From Bacillaceae bacterium UBA7792 (GTDB taxonomy: Bacteria; Bacillota; Bacilli; Bacillales; Cytobacillaceae): a stretch of DNA of 8,985 bases. The stretch covers positions 1 through 8,985 of the forward strand of contig DLCS01000236.1 in the NCBI GenBank assembly GCA_002480735.1, in the 5' to 3' direction. The position numbers and the translations under genes were made by a program. Within the stretch, counting starts at the first letter, position 1, and each line of letters begins with the position of its first letter. Under the pieces are notes generated by a model, which was not told the DNA's origin, ran no database searches, and was given only the letters and a program-made list of their open reading frames with translations. Shown here one piece after another: positions 6,456-8,985 of this stretch.

Positions 6456-6469
6456 TATTTACGTAAATA
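6456..6469. repeat. 14-bp perfect palindrome (possible operator)
   Basis: TATTTACGTAAATA is its own reverse complement. It starts two bases after the cre-like site and shares the TTTAC half-motif with it. It is a plausible binding site for a dimeric regulator; I recognise no specific family. Confidence 0.45.
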
Positions 6470-6492
6470 TGCTGAATATACACTTTTTTATC

Positions 6493-6520
6493 TTGCATTA
6501 ATTATCCAAACGTGTATACT
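6493..6520 (+). promoter_or_regulatory. Sigma-A-like promoter of gudB
   Basis: TTGCAT (6493-6498) and TATACT (6515-6520) are separated by 16 bp. Transcription would start near 6527, leaving a leader of about 44 nt with the ribosome binding site AGGAGG (6555-6560). Confidence 0.55.
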
Positions 6521-6538
6521 TGTGACTGAAAGATGACA
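6521..6538 (+). promoter_or_regulatory. Inverted repeat resembling a TnrA/GlnR box, spacer one base too long
   Basis: TGTGA (6521-6525) and TGACA (6534-6538) fit both half-sites of the TnrA/GlnR consensus TGTNA-N7-TNACA, but the spacer here is 8. It covers the expected gudB transcription start. Off-length spacing makes function doubtful. Confidence 0.25.
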
Positions 6539-6570
6539 ATATCGAATGGATTCTAGGAGGTTAATTTTCA

Positions 6571-7848
6571 ATGGTAGCCGAGAAAGGTACTGAAAATATA
6601 AATCAGGAAGACAAGCTAGATGTCTTAAAGTCAACTCAAACGGTTATTCATAATGCACTTGAAAGACTTGGATACCCAGAAGAAGTCTACGAACTGTTAA
6701 AGGAACCGATGAGATTAATGACAGTCAAAATCCCAGTAAGAATGGACGATGGATCTGTCAAAGTCTTTACTGGCTACCGTGCACAGCATAATGATGCTGT
6801 GGGCCCAACTAAAGGAGGCATTCGTTTTCACCCTAATGTAACGGAAAAAGAGGTTAAAGCACTGTCCATTTGGATGAGTTTGAAATGTGGTATTGTTGAT
6901 CTCCCATACGGTGGTGGAAAAGGTGGAATCGTTTGTGATCCGCGCGACATGTCATTTAGAGAACTAGAAAGATTGAGTCGAGGATATGTAAGGGCTATTA
7001 GTCAAATTGTTGGCCCAACAAAGGATATTCCAGCACCAGATGTTTTCACAAATTCTCAAATTATGGCATGGATGATGGATGAATACAGCCGCATTGATGA
7101 GTTTAATTCGCCAGGCTTTATTACTGGTAAACCGCTCGTATTAGGTGGTTCCCATGGCAGAGAATCTGCAACCGCTAAAGGGGTTACGATCTGTATTGAA
7201 GAAGCGGCTAAGAAGAAGGGAATCGATATTAAAGGTGCTCGTGTTGTTGTACAAGGGTTTGGAAATGCCGGTAGTTTCCTATCGAAATTCATGCATGATG
7301 CGGGAGCGAAGGTAATTGGAATCTCTGACGCTTATGGTGCATTATATGATCCGGACGGATTAGACATAGATTATTTGCTTGATCGCCGTGACAGTTTTGG
7401 AACGGTTACAAAGCTGTTTAATAATACGATAACGAATAAAGAATTATTAGAGCTTGATTGCGATATTTTAGTACCTGCTGCAATTGAAAATCAAATCACA
7501 GAAGAAAATGCCCATAATATCCGCGCAAAAATAGTCGTAGAAGCTGCCAATGGACCAACGACTTTAGAGGCTACTCAAATCCTAACGGATAGAGGAATCC
7601 TGCTGGTACCAGATGTATTGGCATCTGCGGGTGGGGTAACCGTTTCCTATTTTGAATGGGTACAGAATAATCAAGGTTATTACTGGTCCGAAGAAGAAGT
7701 GGAAGAGAAGCTGAAAGCGGTTATGGTTAAGTCCTTCGAAAATATTTATAATACGTCTCAGACACGTCGAGTGGATATGCGTCTAGCTGCTTATATGGTT
7801 GGAGTAAGAAAAATGGCAGAAGCATCAAGATTTAGAGGCTGGATCTAA
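6571..7848 (+). CDS. gudB: NAD-dependent (catabolic) glutamate dehydrogenase GudB
   Basis: This enzyme oxidatively deaminates glutamate to 2-oxoglutarate and ammonium in the cytoplasm, linking nitrogen and carbon metabolism. It has 425 residues, the normal length for a hexameric GDH. Substrate-site motifs: [11 protein letters not shown] (78-88, Lys81), SLKCG (Lys105), GGGKGG (114-119, catalytic Lys117) and KDIPAPDV (141-148). The dinucleotide-binding domain shows QGFGNAGS (228-235), and the C-terminal part carries VEAANGPTT and [13 protein letters not shown]. The segment at residues 91-100 ([10 protein letters not shown]) has a single VKA, so it lacks the 9-bp tandem duplication that makes GudB inactive in laboratory B. 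subtilis 168; the enzyme should be active. AGGAGG (6555-6560) sets the ATG at 6571. It has its own promoter and terminator, so it is probably monocistronic. The protein is very similar to what I recall of B. subtilis GudB. Confidence 0.97.
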   Translation: MVAEKGTENINQEDKLDVLKSTQTVIHNALERLGYPEEVYELLKEPMRLMTVKIPVRMDDGSVKVFTGYRAQHNDAVGPTKGGIRFHPNVTEKEVKALSIWMSLKCGIVDLPYGGGKGGIVCDPRDMSFRELERLSRGYVRAISQIVGPTKDIPAPDVFTNSQIMAWMMDEYSRIDEFNSPGFITGKPLVLGGSHGRESATAKGVTICIEEAAKKKGIDIKGARVVVQGFGNAGSFLSKFMHDAGAKVIGISDAYGALYDPDGLDIDYLLDRRDSFGTVTKLFNNTITNKELLELDCDILVPAAIENQITEENAHNIRAKIVVEAANGPTTLEATQILTDRGILLVPDVLASAGGVTVSYFEWVQNNQGYYWSEEEVEEKLKAVMVKSFENIYNTSQTRRVDMRLAAYMVGVRKMAEASRFRGWI

Positions 7849-7855
7849 TAATTAG

Positions 7856-7864
7856 TGTTATAAT
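7856..7864 (+). promoter_or_regulatory. Extended -10 element, possible ypdA promoter
   Basis: TGTTATAAT is an exact extended -10 (TG, one base, TATAAT) just after the gudB stop; the -35 region is poor. Transcription would start near 7871, at the foot of the gudB terminator hairpin, so any ypdA mRNA would begin with that stem-loop. Confidence 0.35.
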
Positions 7865-7871
7865 ATTTATG

Positions 7872-7896
7872 AAACTCGTCCTAAGGGCGAGTTTTT
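7872..7896 (+). terminator. Rho-independent terminator after gudB
   Basis: AAACTCGTCC (7872-7881) pairs with GGGCGAGTTT (7885-7894) in a 10-bp stem with one G-U pair and a TAA loop, followed by T's to 7896. It separates gudB from ypdA. Confidence 0.88.
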
Positions 7897-7920
7897 ATAC
7901 TTCTAAAGGAGTGGACGGTT

Positions 7921-8892
7921 GTGAAGCAGGAAGATGTCATTATCATTGGGGGAGGTCCCTGTGGGTTAGCTGCCGCAATTGCTTTGAAAAAAATCGAAAA
8001 AAACCCATTAGTGATTGAAAAAGGAAATATTGTGAATGCAGTCTATAACTATCCGACCCATCAAACCTTTTTTAGCACGAGTGAAAAGCTTGAAATTGGG
8101 GATGTCCCTTTTGTAACAGAGGAATACAAACCGAAACGAAATCAGGCTCTCGTCTATTATCGGGAAGTAGTAAAAAGGGAAAAACTAAGAGTAAATGCAT
8201 TTGAAAAGGTCGTATCAGTGGAAAAGACCAAGGAAGGAAGCTTTGTTGTTACGTCGGATAAGGCAGAATATACATGTCAAAATGTTGTGATCGCAACAGG
8301 CTATTATGATAATCCAAACTATATGAATGTACCGGGAGAAGATCTGCCAAAGGTCTTTCACTATTTTAAAGAGGCCCATCCATTCTTTGATAAAGATGTT
8401 GTCGTGGTTGGTGGAAAGAACTCAAGTGTTGATGCAACGATCGAGCTTGTCAAGGCAGGGGCAAGGGTAACGGTAATCTATCGCGGCTCTAGCTTTTCTC
8501 CTAACATTAAGCCGTGGATCCTTCCGGAATTTGAATCGCTTATTCGAAACGGAATCGTGAAGATGGAGTTTGATTCCCATGTGAAGGAGATAACCGAGAA
8601 TCAGGTTGTTTATGAGAAGCAAGGAGAGCTGTTTGAATTAAAGAATGATTTTGTGTTCGCAATGACAGGTTATCATCCAGATCATGCGTTTTTGAAGGAA
8701 ATGGGTGTGAAAATTGATAGTGATTCTGGCAGACCTATCTTTGATCCGGATACAATGGAAACCAATGTGGAGGGAATTTATATTGCTGGTGTGATTGCAG
8801 CTGGTAATAATGCAAATGAAATCTTTATCGAGAATGGCCGCTTCCATGGTGGTCTCATTGCTAAATCTATCCAGGAAAAGGAAATGGACTGA
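7921..8892 (+). CDS. ypdA: Bacillithiol-disulfide reductase YpdA (Bdr), FAD/NADPH-dependent
   Basis: This flavoprotein of the thioredoxin-reductase-like fold reduces bacillithiol disulfide with NADPH, restoring the bacillithiol pool after oxidative stress in Firmicutes. It has 323 residues. The N-terminal FAD-binding motif is IIIGGGPCGLAAA (7-19) and includes Cys14, the conserved cysteine required for activity in the Staphylococcus aureus enzyme; there is no CxxC redox pair as in thioredoxin reductase. IATGYYD (124-130) is the usual ATG linker, GGKNSS (164-169) marks the NADPH-binding Rossmann fold, and GIYIAGVIAAG (285-295) is the second FAD contact. The start is GTG at 7921, preceded by AAAGGAGTG and matching the family N-terminus. 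It follows the gudB terminator, so it needs its own promoter or read-through; the stop codon lies inside its terminator stem. Confidence 0.95.
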   Translation: MKQEDVIIIGGGPCGLAAAIALKKIEKNPLVIEKGNIVNAVYNYPTHQTFFSTSEKLEIGDVPFVTEEYKPKRNQALVYYREVVKREKLRVNAFEKVVSVEKTKEGSFVVTSDKAEYTCQNVVIATGYYDNPNYMNVPGEDLPKVFHYFKEAHPFFDKDVVVVGGKNSSVDATIELVKAGARVTVIYRGSSFSPNIKPWILPEFESLIRNGIVKMEFDSHVKEITENQVVYEKQGELFELKNDFVFAMTGYHPDHAFLKEMGVKIDSDSGRPIFDPDTMETNVEGIYIAGVIAAGNNANEIFIENGRFHGGLIAKSIQEKEMD

Positions 8893-8917
8893 ATTCATTT
8901 GAATTCGGTCCATTTTT
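8882..8917. terminator. Strong, probably bidirectional terminator after ypdA
   Basis: AAATGGACTGAATTC (8882-8896) pairs with GAATTCGGTCCATTT (8901-8915) in a 15-bp stem with one G-U pair and an ATTT loop; T's follow at 8913-8917. The stem starts in the third-last sense codon of ypdA and includes its TGA. On the minus strand the exit sequence is also T-rich (CCATTTCCTTTTCC), so it could stop the convergent gene too. Confidence 0.92.
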
Positions 8918-8930
8918 AATGCAATTAGCT

Positions 8931-8985
8931 CTATAACGAGAAGGCTTCCTCGATTTCTTTTAGATTCTTCTTAGCTGCTAAAAGA
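8931..8985 (-). CDS. C-terminal end of a convergent gene (cut by window edge)
   Basis: On the minus strand an open frame enters from the right edge and ends at TAG (complement of 8931-8933). The last 17 residues read LLAAKKNLKEIEEAFSL. The stop lies 13 nt beyond the shared terminator hairpin, as expected for a converging gene. The tail resembles the C-terminus of type I L-asparaginases, which I recall near ypdA in some Bacillus genomes, but 17 residues are too few for a firm name. Confidence 0.5.
   Translation of the reverse strand, partial: LLAAKKNLKEIEEAFSL

Larger units (their letters stand above)
6277..6570 (+). other. Intergenic regulatory region between ypbH and gudB
   Basis: This 294-bp AT-rich stretch has no convincing gene. 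It holds, in order, an exact TATAAT (6333-6338) with a poor -35, a GC-rich hairpin (6370-6394), a near-consensus cre (6439-6454), a 14-bp perfect palindrome (6456-6469), a sigma-A-like promoter (6493-6520) and an inverted repeat resembling a TnrA/GlnR box with one extra spacer base (6521-6538). It ends with the gudB ribosome binding site. Confidence 0.8.

Overview
The window is a low-GC, AT-rich Gram-positive chromosome segment. Strong AGGAGG-type ribosome binding sites, the gene order and the protein families all point to a Bacillaceae genome (Bacillus or a close relative). The order is that of the Bacillus subtilis ypbB-recS(ypbC)-ypbD-ypbE-ypbF-ypbG-ypbH-gudB-ypdA neighbourhood. All complete genes are on the + strand. 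I see no mobile element, CRISPR array, rRNA or tRNA.

Layout. Positions 1-3101: the end of ypbB (cut by the window edge), recS, a CPBP-family membrane protein (ypbD) and a short anchored protein (ypbE). These are tightly packed (ATGA overlap, 10-nt gap, 8-nt overlap) and closed by a strong terminator at 3069-3101, so they look like one operon. Positions 3168-5622: ypbF; a CBS-ACT domain protein and a small multi-pass membrane protein, neither of which I recall at this place in B. subtilis; and the membrane-anchored metallophosphoesterase ypbG. Positions 5704-6276: ypbH, a MecA-like ClpC adaptor. Positions 6277-6570: a 294-bp intergenic region with a terminator-like hairpin, a near-consensus cre (CcpA) site, a 14-bp perfect palindrome and a good sigma-A promoter, all upstream of gudB. 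Positions 6571-7896: catabolic glutamate dehydrogenase gudB and its terminator. Positions 7921-8917: ypdA (bacillithiol-disulfide reductase) with a terminator that begins inside its last codons. Positions 8931-8985: the last 17 codons of a convergent minus-strand gene.

Functionally this is mostly housekeeping: a RecQ-type helicase with an HTH partner, envelope proteins of uncertain role, proteolysis control, glutamate catabolism and thiol redox balance. I did not find a clear new defence or mobile system. The points most worth a second look are the inserted CBS-ACT/membrane-protein pair, whose second gene has its ribosome binding site inside a terminator-like hairpin; the gudB control region; a ypbE that lacks the LysM domain I recall for its B. 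subtilis counterpart; and the split RecQ/HTH arrangement of ypbB and recS.
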